From NCBI GenBank assembly GCA_031272565.1, contig JAISTN010000001.1, forward strand, positions 1-6,259: 6,259 bases of DNA, written 5' to 3'. This document shows, one piece after another, positions 5,447 to 6,259 of the stretch. The DNA comes from Bifidobacteriaceae bacterium (lineage in GTDB: Bacteria > Actinomycetota > Actinomycetes > Actinomycetales > WQXJ01). Numbering within the stretch: position 1 is the stretch's first letter; the number at the start of each line of letters is the position of its first letter. The notes under the pieces are model-generated. The model worked only from the letters and a program-made list of their open reading frames with translations, did not search any database and had not been told where the DNA came from. A program made the position numbers and the translations under genes.

Positions 5447-5871
5447 TCCTGCCTGATGTGAACGTGCTGGTGGCCGTCAGCCGGGCCGACCATCCTCAGC
5501 ATGAGAAGCTGTCAGCCTGGCTGACTGGACTGGTTGACGCTGGCGTGGGGTTGGGCCTGACGCCGGCGGTGGCGGCCGGCTGTGTCAGGGTTTCCACCAA
5601 CCCAAGGATCTACCAGGAACCCACGCCGCTAGAGGCCGCTCTGCGGGTGATCGACGACCTGTTGGCGGCTGACGGCGTTGGGTGGGTCTTCCCGGGCCCT
5701 GACCACTGGACCATCTTCCGGCGCCTGTGCCACCAGGCCAACGCCACCGGCAACCTCAGCCATGACGCCCACCACGCGGCGGTTGCCATCGAACACGGTG
5801 CCCGGTGGGCCACCCTGAACCGGGACTTTGCCCGCTTCCCCGGCCTGGACTGGTTCAACCCACTGGACTGA
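5443..5871 (+). CDS. vapC: VapC-type PIN-domain toxin (TA module 3)
   Basis: A 142-residue PIN-domain protein of the VapC subgroup common in mycobacteria and other actinobacteria. It is predicted to be an endoribonuclease, with no readable target. Motifs: ILPDVNVLVAVSRADHPQH (D5, N7), GCVRVSTNPRIY (46-57), NLSHDAHHAAVAIEHGA (D108), and ATLNRDFARFPGLDW (D128). Two points differ from textbook PIN proteins: the second acidic position falls in 'AAGCVR', where this subgroup usually lacks glutamate, and 'TLNRDF' has asparagine 126 where 'TDRDF' is common. The rest is intact, so activity is likely but not certain. The start overlaps the antitoxin stop by 4 nt, with GGATGG 6 nt upstream as ribosome site. 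It is a different PIN subfamily from the toxin of module 2. Confidence 0.9.
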   Translation: MILPDVNVLVAVSRADHPQHEKLSAWLTGLVDAGVGLGLTPAVAAGCVRVSTNPRIYQEPTPLEAALRVIDDLLAADGVGWVFPGPDHWTIFRRLCHQANATGNLSHDAHHAAVAIEHGARWATLNRDFARFPGLDWFNPLD

Positions 5872-5996
5872 GGCCAACCCAGGCGCCACTGTGCTGACGG
5901 CCTGGTGTAAACGATTTTCTGGGCACTAGCATGGCCCCAGCAGGTCCGTTCCCAACTGTTCGTTCCCAACCACCCGCAGTCACGAAAGCCCCCACC
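5872..5996 (+). promoter_or_regulatory. Leader/regulatory region of mannitol dehydrogenase gene
   Basis: The 125 bp hold no gene. TAGCAT (5927-5932) is a possible -10 box without a clear -35; it would give a leader of about 58 nt. Just upstream, GTAAACGATTTTC (5907-5919) is an imperfect palindrome with AAA/TTT arms around CGA, resembling operators of LacI-family sugar regulators. A GAAAG at 5984-5988 is a weak ribosome site, 8 nt from the ATG. Confidence 0.35.
5947..5970 (+). repeat. 10-bp direct repeat CGTTCCCAAC
   Basis: Two perfect copies (5947-5956 and 5961-5970) recur with a 14-bp period in the leader of the mannitol dehydrogenase gene, downstream of the possible -10 box. It may be a regulator site or an RNA element; function unknown. 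Confidence 0.5.
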
Positions 5997-6259
5997 ATGA
6001 CACAACTCGCCAACTCCGCCCTAGGCCAACTCAATCCCCAGGTCGCGGTGCCCCTCTACGACCGGTCCGCCGTCACGCCCGGCATAGTCCACTTTGGCGT
6101 GGGCGCCTTCCACCGGGCCCACCAGGCCTACTACCTGGACCAACTGATGAACCAGGGCCTGGCCCTGGACTGGGGCATCGTGGGCGCCGGCCTGCTGCCC
6201 GGCGACGCCGCCATGCGCGACGCCCTGAACAGCCAAGACGGCCTTTACACGCTGGTGGC
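5997..6259 (+). CDS. Mannitol dehydrogenase family oxidoreductase, 3'-truncated by window edge
   Basis: First 87 codons of a long-chain polyol dehydrogenase (mannitol 2-dehydrogenase/fructuronate reductase family, usually about 480-500 aa), which interconverts sugar alcohols or hexuronates and their keto forms with NAD(P). Diagnostic sequence: YDRSAVTPG, then IVHFGVGAFHRAHQAYYLDQ (residues 31-50), containing the Rossmann G-x-G-x-x-x-x-x-H dinucleotide site, then WGIVGAGLLPGDAAMRDAL and QDGLYTLV. This pattern is closest to the mannitol/polyol branch. There is no stop before the window ends. ATG 5997 is preferred by domain spacing; ATG 5931 is in the same open frame and would add 22 proline-rich residues, which looks less likely. 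It faces away from the toxin-antitoxin pairs and has its own upstream region, so it is probably a separate sugar-alcohol operon. Exact substrate is not decidable. Confidence 0.88.
   Translation, partial: MTQLANSALGQLNPQVAVPLYDRSAVTPGIVHFGVGAFHRAHQAYYLDQLMNQGLALDWGIVGAGLLPGDAAMRDALNSQDGLYTLV

Noticed and set aside
1..6259. CRISPR array, tRNA/rRNA gene, transposase or clear insertion-sequence ends
   Set aside because: No regular spaced repeats, cloverleaf, transposase motif or terminal inverted repeats bounding the inserted block were found by reading the sequence.

Overview
The window reads like a chromosomal segment of a high-GC Gram-positive bacterium, most likely Actinomycetota. By eye the base composition is strongly G+C rich, codon third positions are mostly G/C, GTG starts are frequent, and several tightly coupled genes have 1-4 nt overlaps. 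TsaB, RimI and TsaD next to one another is a common bacterial arrangement that is well known in actinobacteria. The genus cannot be fixed from the sequence alone.

Layout, left to right. (1) Plus-strand block 2-1844: the 3' part of an EamA/RhtA-type exporter gene, then tsaB and rimI, each joined to the gene before it by a 4-nt start/stop overlap. (2) Minus-strand block 1824-3246, read right to left: a Phd/YefM-type antitoxin, a PIN-domain toxin of the COG1569 type, and a metallo-beta-lactamase-fold hydrolase only 9 nt after the toxin. This block converges on rimI with a 21-bp tail overlap and diverges from tsaD. (3) tsaD, complete, at about 3347-4417 on the plus strand. (4) Two further plus-strand toxin-antitoxin pairs: Phd-VapC (4489-5105) and ribbon-helix-helix-VapC (5192-5871). 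(5) A regulatory stretch of about 125 bp, then the first 87 codons of a mannitol dehydrogenase family gene that runs off the right edge.

How it fits together. TsaB and TsaD are core parts of the machinery that makes t6A37 on ANN-decoding tRNAs, and RimI is the ribosomal-protein N-acetyltransferase that often travels with them. This translation cluster is interrupted and flanked by three toxin-antitoxin modules whose toxins all have the PIN ribonuclease fold but whose antitoxins and PIN subfamilies differ. Many characterised VapC toxins cut tRNA anticodon stem-loops, so the pairing of t6A genes with PIN ribonucleases is the most interesting feature here. It may equally be a hotspot of independent module insertions. 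The Phd-VapC and RHH-VapC modules have -10 boxes that would start transcription at or next to the antitoxin ATG, suggesting leaderless mRNAs. No RNA gene, CRISPR array or insertion sequence was seen, and no gene-free stretch exceeds 300 bases.
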